From assembly GCA_905221605.1 (NCBI GenBank), contig CAJNDS010002122.1, positions 592,501 to 656,347 on the forward strand: a DNA stretch of 63,847 nt, written 5' to 3'. Origin of the DNA: Symbiodinium natans (taxonomy: Eukaryota > Sar > Dinophyceae > Suessiales > Symbiodiniaceae). This document shows positions 1 through 8,788 of the stretch, piece by piece (the first letter of the stretch is position 1; each line of letters starts with the position of its first letter). The position numbers and the translations under genes were made by a program. Below the pieces are notes generated by a model that was not told where the DNA came from, made no database searches, and was given only the letters and a program-made list of their open reading frames with translations.

Positions 1-367
1 AAGTGAAGACGTAAAAACCAAAAAAGGGGCTGAAAGAGGCTCGACAAATAGCCCTAAAACCTCATTGGGTTAAGGGTTTGGGGCTGACGTTGCTTGTGAA
101 CATGCCCAACAAAATGCGGCACGGCAGAGAGTCTGGCGCCCGACACCCGGTGATGCAGGATGCGTCCACCCTACCATCAGAAGGCAGAGAGCAAGGCGGC
201 CGTAGGGCGAACCCCCGACACCTGCAGGAGTCCCCGGCGTCCCGCAAGACCTCCAGCACCATGCTTGCCGATGGGCCGTAGCAGCATGCTACAAGCTATG
301 CACAAGAAGCTGGAGGGAGCCTAGAGAAGCTTGACTGACCCAAGCGGAGGCCGAATGAAGGACGAGT

Positions 368-847
368 TCACGCTGCGCCGTCCTGGGCCGAAGCCTCCGC
401 CCGACGACGAAGTGCCGCACGGGCGTGATGGCTGCGGAGCAAGACTGACACTTCTTGAAGGAGCTCTGCATGTAGGATTCCGGCATCAGCGCCGGTCCGG
501 GCTGCGACGGCACGGGACAGGAGCTGTAGGGTTTTGGAGGCGGCTGGCTCCCAAGCCCCGGTGGACTCCACGACAAGTGGCACAAAACGAACCCCCTGCG
601 AAGCGCAAGCGTGGGCTGTTTGGAGGTAAGCTCGCTTGGTCTCAGCGTACTGGGATGCAGACGCGAGGGCGTGCTGTCCCGCCTGCGCAAGGGACTCCTG
701 CCGCTGCGGGGCCGTAACGGCCAGGTCAAGTGCAGCAGGGGCTCCAGACAAGGAGGGCAAGAATATGTCGGCGGGCCGGCCGGGACAATTGTGCTTCACC
801 GGGTCGTTGCGGAAGAAGGTAGCCGATATATACAAAGAAACCCGCAA
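368..847 (-). pseudogene. C-terminal fragment of a retroelement polyprotein
   Basis: A 159-codon open frame ending in TGA at 368. It starts with no clear ATG, so it is read as a 5'-truncated piece. The segment GRPADIFLP followed about 13 residues later by ALDLAVT resembles the RPxDxFLP...LDxxVT signature seen after the reverse transcriptase in many protist LINE polyproteins, where it may be a restriction-like nuclease fold. GVRFVPLVVESTGAWEPAA, then a helical stretch rich in Leu, Ala and Arg, is the usual tail of these proteins. The family assignment is from memory of such tails, not a search. No reverse transcriptase core lies upstream within 600 bases, so the element is a remnant. Confidence 0.5.
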
Positions 848-1435
848 TTCTACATATCTAACAACTCGAATAGCGTTTTTGAGTGGCGAACCACAAAGAT
901 TTCAGCAGGCGTACTCTGAAGGATCCATTGTGCTCTCTCCAACTAGTCGCGAGAGAGCCGTGCACTCTCACGGCACCTGATGGATTCTTCAGGCCCCCCA
1001 CCCTTTTCGCCAATGCGTCCAGGGAGATGGGAGCGTACGGAATGACCGTAGCCATCCGGAGGGTACCCACACCGCACTCACCGTCAGCTCACGCGGATTC
1101 GCCGGTTAATTCCGGTTATCCCTCGAAGACCCAAGGATTTCACCCCTTGGGCGTGTACCCCCCCAGGAAACTCCACCCTGCATGTGGTGGCAGCGCCCGT
1201 GCCGTTTCCTGTTGGTTTCGTCCTTCGTTACCCCAGCAAATAAGGCGGACTCATCAGAAGCCACCTCCCTACCACTCTGACAGCATGAGTGGTCCTCCCC
1301 GGTCGATTGGGTGTCATCCCGACGCAATGGGGAGTCCGCCGAGGGCCAGCGGTGGGACTACTTGTAACCCAGGCGCGGTGGTCGGCCACACCACCGGGTG
1401 CACCAGGCAGCTGACGGCTGCCTATGAATGCGCAC
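848..1435. other. Unassigned unique DNA between retroelement and virus-like fragments
   Basis: No convincing protein. A 208-codon plus-strand frame at 883-1509 and short minus-strand frames exist but have no recognisable motif and biased composition. The stretch contains the hammerhead-like core listed separately, and an 11-base match to the start of the dinoflagellate spliced leader at 1045-1055 on the plus strand. That match is the complement of ATGGCTACGGT, so it may equally be an ordinary Met-Ala-Thr codon string. Confidence 0.3.
1186..1265 (-). ncRNA. Hammerhead-ribozyme-like core (incomplete)
   Basis: On the minus strand CTGATGA (1257-1251) is followed by GTCC, a 23-base loop, GGAC and GAAA (1219-1216), matching the hammerhead core with a four-base-pair stem II. 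GGTGGC just before the core (1265-1260) can pair with GCCACC at 1191-1186, giving a possible stem I in a type I arrangement. A convincing stem III and the usual UH cleavage site are not visible, so this may be a decayed or divergent ribozyme. It lies 340 bases upstream, on the same strand, of the retroelement tail at 368-847, and such ribozymes are often carried by retroelements. Confidence 0.35.
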
Positions 1436-2195
1436 TCAACACTTCACGGCGTCCAGAAAGGACGCCATCAACTGCCTTGCCTTGTCACCATCACAATTGG
1501 CAAGACTGAGACTCCAGCTTCTCTGGGCCGCGGCAGTCATCCCAGTTTCCTGGCAGAATGCCCTATCTACAGAGTCAGCAACACTGTCTGTCCCGCGTGC
1601 TGCTGCTGCTTCGACCAGCATGCGGTATTGGTCGTCGATGCTCAGGGCAACCAAAGATGCGTTCCCTTCAGCGTAGTAATTCCAGGCGCCGCTCTGCTGG
1701 AGCTTGCCAGCTTGCGCCACGTCGGCCATGAGTGCTTCACTGCGGTGCCATCGGAACATAGCACCGAAGTACTGGAACATGACGTCGCAGCACTGACAGT
1801 TGTTCATCAATGCCAGTGCCTTCACCATGCCCGCCGTGTTGATACTGACACTGGTGTCAAAGGATACTTGGGATCCCACGAAGGTTTTTGCAGGCTTAGG
1901 GAGCCATGCCCCCACACCGGACTTGTACACGAACACCTTGCTGCAGAACTCCATCCTGCCGGAGGTGGGCACAAGTGCTTTCCCCAGAGGGAGCTCTCCC
2001 TTGGGTCCCTGAGGCTCTATCTTCAGGCCTAGCTCTTTGTACTGCCTATAAAAGTCAGCACTGAACTCCGCGACCTTGATCTTAGTGCCCTCACGGTATC
2101 CGAGCATGCTCAGCAACTCCTTCGAGAAGAACTGTTGGCCATCATCGCCCTCAGCAATGATATCCAGCCAATCCTTTCCGCCCGAGAAGAAGAGG
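1436..2195 (-). pseudogene. Truncated RNA-dependent RNA polymerase fragment, dinoflagellate RNA virus-like
   Basis: The open frame on the minus strand runs without a stop from the telomeric tract at 2194 to a stop at 1436, about 250 codons. Near its beginning it reads IIAEGDDGQQF, an RdRp motif C (GDD), and about 60 residues later RMEFCSKVF, which fits motif E of sobemo/noda-like and dinoflagellate RNA virus (HcRNAV-type) polymerases. Everything upstream of motif C (fingers, motifs A and B) is missing because the frame enters CCCTAAA repeats. No capsid gene is recognised downstream. Integrated copies of dinoflagellate RNA viruses are known from Symbiodiniaceae; the assignment here is by motif only. 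It is not a complete or functional polymerase. Confidence 0.55.
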
Positions 2196-2322
2196 GTTTA
2201 GGGTTTAGGGTTTAGGGTTTAGGGTTTAGGGTTTAGGGTTTAGGGTTTAGGGTTTAGGGTTTAGGGTTTAGGGTTTAGGGTTTAGGGTTTAGGGTTTAGG
2301 GTTTAGGGTTTAGGGTTTAGGG
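2194..2322 (+). repeat. Telomeric tract, TTTAGGG orientation
   Basis: About 18 perfect TTTAGGG units that directly abut the RdRp-like fragment. The junction base is shared by the repeat and the gene fragment. Confidence 0.97.
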
Positions 2323-2392
2323 TGCCTGCCTTGGTACCAGACACATATCAGTGACAGCAGAGCTTTGCGTTGTAGGTGTGTTTCCTGTTTTT

Positions 2393-2413
2393 GGGGGGAG
2401 GGGGGGGGGGGGG
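2393..2413 (+). repeat. Poly-G run
   Basis: A near-homopolymer of G, interrupted by one A, between two telomeric tracts of opposite orientation. Confidence 0.85.
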
Positions 2414-2420
2414 TCTGCTA

Positions 2421-2519
2421 CCCTAAACCCTAAACCGTAAACCCTAAACCCTAAACCCTAAACCCCTAAACCCCTAAACCCCTAAACCCCTAAACCCCTA
2501 AACCCCTAAACCCCTAAAC
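2421..2519 (-). repeat. Telomeric tract, CCCTAAA then CCCCTAAA variant
   Basis: Begins with seven-base CCCTAAA units and changes to eight-base CCCCTAAA units from about 2460. It is in the opposite orientation to the tract 100 bases to its left. Confidence 0.95.
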
Positions 2520-2621
2520 CTCCAGACGCCCAAGATGGAAGCAGCAAGATGATGGAGGGACTACAGGCAGATCTTGGCCCACAGGGCCCTGAGCCCCCCC
2601 AAGAGACCGGCCTCTACCGCG
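2520..2621 (+). CDS. Exon-like island (hypothetical)
   Basis: Between two CCCTAAA tracts. The plus-strand frame reads KMMEGLQADLGPQG and stays open across the island after a CTCCAG acceptor-like sequence. No family is recognised and no join was tested with neighbours. It may be an exon of the same transcript as 2749-2830. Confidence 0.25.
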
Positions 2622-2706
2622 CCCTAAACCCTAAACCCTAAACCCTAAACCCTAAACCCTAAACCCTAAACCCTAAACCCTAAACCCCAACCCTAAACCC
2701 TAAACA
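2622..2706 (-). repeat. Telomeric tract, CCCTAAA
   Basis: About eleven CCCTAAA units, with one six-base unit near the right end. Confidence 0.95.
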
Positions 2707-2748
2707 TTCACCCACATAACCCACCTACTGAGGGCTTCTTGTTTTGTA

Positions 2749-2830
2749 GGGTCCGGCACACGGAGCTGGCAGCAGGTGATGCAAAGCGGCTGGGCGGGCC
2801 GGAGATGAAGAAGCCCTGTATAGTTTTGAG
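2749..2830 (+). CDS. Exon-like island after a strong acceptor (hypothetical)
   Basis: TTCTTGTTTTGTAG|G is a good pyrimidine-rich 3' splice acceptor on the plus strand. The following frame reads VRHTELAAGDAKRLGGPEMK and stays open. A similar VRHT string recurs in the island at 3133-3220. No family is recognised. Confidence 0.3.
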
Positions 2831-3006
2831 AATTGCACGCGTAGTCCTTAGCTGACCCTGAACCCCAAAGCCAGAAACAAAACCCTAAGCCCTAAGCCCT
2901 AAACCCAGAAATAATCTGAAAACATCCTAACAACCCAGCACAACAACCCTCAACCCTTAGGCCAAAACCCTCCACCCCTCCACTTGGAGGCCCCCTCCAC
3001 CCCTCC

Positions 3007-3132
3007 ACTTGGAGGTTCATGGTACTTATTAACCAATTCTGACTGTACATATAAAGTTTAAGCCCTAGTATGGTTATAAGCACAGTAATAAGTACAGATA
3101 TACTTGGTTCGTCAGTGCCATGAACCTCCAAG
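3007..3132. mobile_element. MITE copy 1
   Basis: Terminal inverted repeats begin CTTGGAGGTTCATGGTACTT on the left and end in the complement on the right, with AACCAATT and ACTGTAC motifs inside each arm. A duplicated 23-base stretch containing CCACTTGGAGG lies immediately to the left. The family recurs about ten times in the window and encodes no protein. Confidence 0.8.
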
Positions 3133-3296
3133 CAGCCCTGCCCCCAAGCGCCCCGGCAAGCGTCCGCCACACGGCCGCTGCGGCGGCCGAGGACGCTTCG
3201 GACACCGTTGCTCGCACCTGAGAGGTTTAGGGTTTAGGGCTTAAAGGGGCTATAGCCTATAAGAACGGTCTTCAAGTAATAGGGTTTAGGGGTTTA

Positions 3297-3437
3297 AGGG
3301 TTTCGGGGTTTAGGGGTTTAGGGGTTTAGGGGTTTAGGGTTTAGGGTTTAGGGTTTAGGGTTTAGGGTTTAGGGTTTAGGGTTTAGGGTTTAGGGTTTAG
3401 GGTTTAGGGTTTAGAGTTTAGCGTTTAGGGTTTAGGA
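3297..3437 (+). repeat. Telomeric tract, TTTAGGG
   Basis: Starts with GGGTTTAG eight-base variants and becomes perfect TTTAGGG. Degenerate units (GTTTAGAG, GCGTTTAG) occur at its right edge. Confidence 0.95.
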
Positions 3438-3789
3438 ATAACTAGAAAAATACTAGGTTTGGGCTTCCCAAGATAAAGATTCAGCGTCTGGGGGCTTGGA
3501 GTTTAGGCAAGAGGCACTGCAGACGAATAGGTGCACGCAATGCCCAGAGATAGCATAAGCATGGAAGCGCAATGGCCCAAGAGTGCTTGTAATTTTGGCT
3601 GAACCTCTGTACATGACTCACTGCGACAGATCATAAGGCTGCGCTCACTTGTGGCTAGGGTTGGCTGGCCACGGACTCGTCCGTCTCACCATTTGGGATC
3701 CACTTCCAGGCGGGCCTGTCAGGGCGCCAAAGGGAGGGACTGCACGTGGCAGCGCAAAATATGCACAAAATCGACACCGTCGCCGCCAC

Positions 3790-5220
3790 TTAGTAGCGGT
3801 ACGTGTCTGGCTTGAAAGGCCCCTCAACCGGCACGCCGATGTAGTCGGCCTGCTCTTTGCTCAGCTTGGTCATGCTGGCGCCCAGCGCTGGGAGGTGGAG
3901 TGCGGCCACCTTCTCATCCAGCTTCTTGGGCAGCAGGTACACATCGTTCTTGTACTTCTTGGCCTTGGTGCAGTTCTCCAGGATGTCCAGCTGAGCCAGC
4001 ACCTGGTTGGTGAAGGAGCAGGACATCACGAAGGAGGGATGGCCTGTGGCGCAGCCCAGGTTCACCAGGCGGCCGGAGGCCAGCACGATGACGCCGTGGC
4101 CATCCGGGAACACGAAGCGGTCGACCTGCGGCTTGATGTTCTCCACCTTGATGCCGGCGCACTTCTCGAGGTCCTCCATGGCGATCTCGTTGTCGAAGTG
4201 GCCAATGTTGCACACGATGGCGTTGTTCTTCATCTTCTTCATGTGATCAAGGGTGATGATCTTGAAGTTGCCCGTGGCGGATGTGAAGATGTCCACCTCC
4301 CCGACGACCTCCTCGAGGGTCACGACCTGGAAGCCCTCCATGCATGCCTGCAGGGCGCAGATGGGGTCGATCTCCGTGATCAGCACTCGGGCACCGGCAC
4401 CGCGCATGGCGAAGGCGCAGCCCTTGCCGACATCGCCGTAGCCAGCAACCAGCGCGCGCTTGCCGCCGATCATCACGTCCGTGGCACGCATGATGCTGTC
4501 CGGCAGGGAGTGGCGGCAGCCGTAGACGTTGTCGAACTTGGACTTGGTCACGCAGTCGTTGACGTTGATGGCCGGGAACAGGAGCTCGCCCTTGGCCGCC
4601 ATCTCTCGCAGGCGGTGCACGCCAGTAGTTGTCTCCTCGCTGACGCCCTTGCACTTGGCCGCCATGCGGGTGTACTTGGTCTTGTCCACCTGGATCGAAT
4701 CCCTGAGCAGCTGCAGGATGCACTTGAACTCGGCATTGGTGGTGCTGGAGGGGTCCGGCAGGCTGCCGTCCTTGGCGAACTTCTCCTCGAACTCCTTGCC
4801 CTTGTGGATGAGCAGAGTGGCGTCTCCGCCGTCGTCCACCAGCTGGTCGCAGCCATCGGCTCCTGGCACGGTCATCATCTGCTCGGTGCACCACCAGTAC
4901 TCCGGAAGAGTCTCACCCTTCCACGCGAAGACCGTGGCGGTGCCCGCCTTGGCGATGCCGGCCGCAGCGTGGTCCTGGGTGCTGAAGATGTTGCACGAGC
5001 ACCAGCGCACCTTGGCACCCAGGGCGGACAGCGTCTCGATCAGCACGCCTGTCTGGATGGTCATGTGCAGGGAGCCGTTGATGTTCATGCCCTTGAATGG
5101 CTGCGAGGGGCCGAACTCCTTGCGCGCGGCCATGAGGCCAGGCATCTCGTGCTCTGCCAGCGTCAGCTCCTTGCGGCCGAACTCGGCCAGACCCATGTCC
5201 TTCACCTTGGAGTCGGCCAT
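3790..5220 (-). CDS. ahcY: S-adenosylhomocysteine hydrolase, copy 1
   Basis: Encodes 476 residues starting [10 protein letters not shown] and ending KPDTYRY then TAA. The enzyme splits S-adenosyl-homocysteine into adenosine and homocysteine, relieving product inhibition of methyltransferases, and is normally a cytosolic tetramer with bound NAD. Visible landmarks: LHMT at 51-54, VDDGGD at 128-133, KSKFDN with the catalytic Lys and Asp at 226-231, the NAD loop GYGDVGKG at 260-267, NIGHFDNE at 338-345, [11 protein letters not shown] at 393-403, and the C-terminal KPDxYRY that reaches the neighbouring subunit's NAD. The roughly 40-residue insert at 140-185 is the plant/apicomplexan/bacterial form. 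There are no introns. The ATG was chosen because homology starts there; the 30-codon in-frame extension upstream is the shared 5' leader. The protein looks identical in all four copies. Confidence 0.97.
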   Translation of the reverse strand: MADSKVKDMGLAEFGRKELTLAEHEMPGLMAARKEFGPSQPFKGMNINGSLHMTIQTGVLIETLSALGAKVRWCSCNIFSTQDHAAAGIAKAGTATVFAWKGETLPEYWWCTEQMMTVPGADGCDQLVDDGGDATLLIHKGKEFEEKFAKDGSLPDPSSTTNAEFKCILQLLRDSIQVDKTKYTRMAAKCKGVSEETTTGVHRLREMAAKGELLFPAINVNDCVTKSKFDNVYGCRHSLPDSIMRATDVMIGGKRALVAGYGDVGKGCAFAMRGAGARVLITEIDPICALQACMEGFQVVTLEEVVGEVDIFTSATGNFKIITLDHMKKMKNNAIVCNIGHFDNEIAMEDLEKCAGIKVENIKPQVDRFVFPDGHGVIVLASGRLVNLGCATGHPSFVMSCSFTNQVLAQLDILENCTKAKKYKNDVYLLPKKLDEKVAALHLPALGASMTKLSKEQADYIGVPVEGPFKPDTYRY

Positions 5221-5833
5221 GCTTCCGAAGGGCCGCGCACGAGAACAAAACGGGGACCGGAGAAGGGAGCGTGCCTTTCGAAGCTGGGAATCGGCAACGT
5301 CAGTCGACAAATGATGACACCTGACACTTTGCGTAGCTTTTAATAAGATAAGACATCACACAAAAAATGCTCATTGTAAAGGTAGAATATCATTGTCATT
5401 GTTTAAATACTGTAAACAAAATCATTGAAAAAGTTCTTCTTTTCTTGCGGTTCATCGCTTTCATTGTTTCTTCATTCTGTCTAGCACATAAGAATGATAC
5501 CTGTTTCAGAGAATGAGGGAAGAACCCAAGTACTCCAACATACCCCAAGCCATGCTGGTGATGATACCTATCAGGGTCAAAATCTGTCGAAGCAAAAAGC
5601 GCTGTCGAAGAATGAGAATGCCCACAACACTGGCTTTTCTGGCTGAACCTCTATACATGACTCACTGCGACAGATCACAATGCTGCGGTCACTTGTGGCT
5701 AGGGTTGGCTGGCCACGGACTCGTCCGTCTCACCATTTGGGATCCACTTCCAGGCGGGCCTGTCAGGGCGCCAAAGGGAGGGACTGCACGTGGCAGCGCA
5801 AAATATGCACAAAATCGGCAACGTCGCCGCCAC
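5221..5833 (-). promoter_or_regulatory. SAHH intergenic spacer 1-2
   Basis: Serves as 3' flank of copy 2 and 5' flank of copy 1 (both are on the minus strand). The 5' leader next to the ATG (5221-5310) is conserved in all copies and contains pyrimidine-rich stretches with GATTCCCAG, a possible trans-splice acceptor. The middle is AT-rich (5330-5510), and AAAAG, the usual dinoflagellate polyadenylation context, occurs in it. The spacer is nearly identical to the one between copies 3 and 4, with only scattered substitutions. No TATA box is seen, as expected. The acceptor position is inference. Confidence 0.55.
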
Positions 5834-7264
5834 TTAGTAGCGGTACGTGTCTGGCTTGAAAGGCCCCTCAACCGGCACGCCGATGTAGTCGGCCTGCTCT
5901 TTGCTCAGCTTGGTCATGCTGGCGCCCAGCGCTGGGAGGTGGAGTGCGGCCACCTTCTCATCCAGCTTCTTGGGCAGCAGGTACACGTCGTTCTTGTACT
6001 TCTTGGCCTTGGTGCAGTTCTCCAGGATGTCCAGCTGAGCCAGCACCTGGTTGGTGAAGGAGCAGGACATCACGAAGGAGGGATGCCCCGTGGCGCAGCC
6101 CAGGTTCACCAGGCGGCCGGAGGCCAGCACGATGACGCCGTGGCCATCAGGGAACACGAAGCGGTCGACCTGCGGCTTGATGTTCTCCACCTTGATGCCG
6201 GCGCACTTCTCGAGGTCCTCCATGGCGATCTCGTTGTCGAAGTGGCCAATGTTGCACACGATGGCGTTGTTCTTCATCTTCTTCATGTGATCAAGGGTGA
6301 TGATCTTGAAGTTGCCCGTGGCGGATGTGAAGATGTCCACCTCGCCGACGACCTCCTCGAGGGTCACCACCTGGAAGCCCTCCATGCACGCCTGCAGGGC
6401 GCAGATGGGGTCGATCTCCGTGATCAGCACTCGGGCACCGGCACCGCGCATGGCGAAGGCGCAGCCCTTGCCGACATCGCCGTAGCCAGCGACCAGCGCG
6501 CGCTTGCCGCCGATCATCACGTCCGTGGCACGCATGATGCTGTCCGGCAGGGAGTGGCGGCAGCCGTAGACGTTGTCGAACTTGGACTTGGTCACGCAGT
6601 CGTTGACGTTGATGGCCGGGAACAGGAGCTCGCCCTTGGCCGCCATCTCTCGCAGGCGGTGCACGCCAGTAGTTGTCTCCTCGCTGACGCCCTTGCACTT
6701 GGCCGCCATGCGGGTGTACTTGGTCTTGTCCACCTGGATCGAATCCCTGAGCAGCTGCAGGATGCACTTGAACTCGGCATTGGTGGTGCTGGAGGGGTCC
6801 GGCAGGCTGCCGTCCTTGGCGAACTTCTCCTCGAACTCCTTGCCCTTGTGGATGAGCAGAGTGGCGTCTCCGCCGTCGTCCACCAGCTGGTCGCAGCCAT
6901 CGGCTCCGGGCACGGTCATCATCTGCTCCGTGCACCACCAGTACTCGGGAAGAGTCTCACCCTTCCACGCGAAGACCGTGGCGGTGCCCGCCTTAGCGAT
7001 GCCGGCTGCCGCGTGGTCCTGAGTGCTGAAGATGTTGCACGAGCACCAGCGCACTTTCGCACCCAGGGCAGACAGCGTCTCGATCAGCACGCCTGTCTGA
7101 ATGGTCATGTGCAGGGAGCCGTTGATGTTCATGCCCTTGAATGGCTGCGAGGGGCCGAACTCCTTGCGCGCGGCCATGAGGCCAGGCATCTCGTGCTCTG
7201 CCAGCGTCAGCTCCTTGCGGCCGAACTCGGCCAGACCCATGTCCTTCACCTTGGAGTCGGCCAT
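5834..7264 (-). CDS. ahcY: S-adenosylhomocysteine hydrolase, copy 2
   Basis: Same 476-residue protein as copy 1, with the same NAD loop, catalytic residues and KPDTYRY end. It differs from copy 1 only at apparently silent positions. Its 5' leader reads CTTCCAAAGGG, as in copy 4, whereas copies 1 and 3 read CTTCCGAAG. This pairs copy 2 with copy 4 and copy 1 with copy 3, so a two-gene unit was duplicated. Upstream of the leader (after about 7340) the sequence leaves the conserved unit and passes into CCCTAA-like DNA. Confidence 0.97.
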   Translation of the reverse strand: MADSKVKDMGLAEFGRKELTLAEHEMPGLMAARKEFGPSQPFKGMNINGSLHMTIQTGVLIETLSALGAKVRWCSCNIFSTQDHAAAGIAKAGTATVFAWKGETLPEYWWCTEQMMTVPGADGCDQLVDDGGDATLLIHKGKEFEEKFAKDGSLPDPSSTTNAEFKCILQLLRDSIQVDKTKYTRMAAKCKGVSEETTTGVHRLREMAAKGELLFPAINVNDCVTKSKFDNVYGCRHSLPDSIMRATDVMIGGKRALVAGYGDVGKGCAFAMRGAGARVLITEIDPICALQACMEGFQVVTLEEVVGEVDIFTSATGNFKIITLDHMKKMKNNAIVCNIGHFDNEIAMEDLEKCAGIKVENIKPQVDRFVFPDGHGVIVLASGRLVNLGCATGHPSFVMSCSFTNQVLAQLDILENCTKAKKYKNDVYLLPKKLDEKVAALHLPALGASMTKLSKEQADYIGVPVEGPFKPDTYRY

Positions 7265-7673
7265 GCTTCCAAAGGGCCGCGCACGAGAACAAAACGGGAC
7301 CGGAGAAGGGAGCGTGCCTTTCGAAGCTGGGAATCGGCAACGTCGGACGACACCCGAACCCAAGTGCCCCAAACCGTGCGGGCGACAACAAGCCCAAACA
7401 TGCCCAAACAAGCTAGAAAGCCCCTCAATACCTGAACCCTAAGCCCTAGACTTTAGACCCCACTCTCCACCACTGACAGCAAGTTATTCAATGTCTCTCT
7501 GCATACCTAAACCCTCCGAGCCCTACCCTATATCCTCAACCCTAAACCCTAAACCCCAAGTAAGCTTCAGGCATACTTCCCCACTCCTGACAGCAAGTCT
7601 TCCATCTCTCTCTTGCCCTCGTGCAGACGCCTTCACTGCGGAGCCCTTGCTTCAAGGAGCAAGCACACAACAG
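7265..7673. other. SAHH copy 2 leader and unassigned flank
   Basis: 7265-7360 is the conserved leader of copy 2. Beyond it lie scattered CCCTAA-like words and two imperfect copies of a CTGACAGCAAGT segment (about 7481 and 7591). A pyrimidine-rich CTCTTGCCCTCGTGCAG before 7630 could be a plus-strand acceptor, but no matching donor was found. No gene is called. Confidence 0.4.
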
Positions 7674-7768
7674 GGTTTAGGGTTTAGGGTTTAGGGTTTA
7701 GGGTTTAGGGTTTAGGGTTTAGGGTTTAGGGTTTAGGGTTTAGGGTTTAGGGTTTAGGGTTTAGGGTT
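7674..7768 (+). repeat. Telomeric tract, TTTAGGG
   Basis: About thirteen perfect units. Its right edge forms the 3' end of the ankyrin reading frame: the last codons are CTT-like gene sequence followed by CAA CCC TAA, with the stop supplied by the repeat read from the minus strand. Confidence 0.97.
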
Positions 7769-8788
7769 GCAAGGCGGTTGAGCCACGACTGTCGGCCACC
7801 TCCGTGTTCGCGCCAGCTTGCAAGAGCAATCGCACGATCTCAACATTTCCATGGCCGGATGCACGAAGCAGAGCTGTTTGGCCGCAACTGCCCTGCAGGT
7901 CCAGATTCGCACGAGCCTCCACAAGCAAGCGAGCGACTTGCGCATGCCCCTTATCACAGCTATGAACAAGAGGCGTTCCGCCGGAGTTCCGTACGTTCAT
8001 ATCAGCCCTCGCCCCCAAAAGCAACCCCACCAGCTCCGCGTGACCCTTGTGAGCTGCACAGAGTAGAGCCGTCTCGCCAACAGAAGTCTTCACGTCTGCG
8101 TCTGCACGGGCGTCTAGGAGTAAAGCTACAATCTCAGGAAGGCGCCGATTTGATGCACGGAAGAGGGCCGTTTGCCCCACCTTGTTCTGCAAGTTCCTGT
8201 CAGCACCAGCTTCTAGCAACAGACGCACTTTCGCAACACAGCCGCGCTCGGAAGCCAAAAACAGAGCTGTGTTGCCGGCAGTATCCTGCAAGTCCGGGTT
8301 CGCACCGGCTTTCAAAAGCAAGTGCGTAATATGCTGGCTGCGAGAAACCTTCCGAGAAACACAAGCGGACATTAGGGCTGTTCGACCATCCTCGTTCGTG
8401 AGATCTGTGGCCGCACCAGCTTCCAACAGCAGGCGCACGACATCAACACAGCCTTTCTCGGATGCGCAAACCAGCGGCGGCCTCCCTTGAACGCCTCCCT
8501 TTGCGTTCTTGTCCGCACCAGCTTCCAGCAGCAGGCCTACCACCTCGGCGTGACCACTCTGGCAGGCAACGACGAGCGGCGTGTTGATGCACAAGGTCGT
8601 GGCGCCGCACACGGTCGCTACGTCTGTTGAGGCTGCCTGCGGCTGAGCGCGGGCCACCAGAAGCAGTCGGACGATAGCTGCGTTGCCTGACTCAGCTGCG
8701 ATGGTCAAGGGTGTGCGCCCGCTGCTCACGTTTGGCACGGCCCGGCTTTGCAGCAAGAAGTCCACAATCGCCACGCGGCTGTGTGTAC
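7761..8788 (-). CDS. Ubiquitin-ankyrin gene, exon 7 (long ankyrin block)
   Basis: Ten ankyrin repeats of about 33 residues, many with the LLLEAGAD signature (for example VVRLLLEAGAATDLTNEDG). The acceptor CGAG|GT sits at 8789. Upstream the frame meets TAG near 8830, so an intron boundary is needed. The 3' end stops in mid-repeat where CCC TAA of the telomeric tract gives the stop. Confidence 0.85.
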
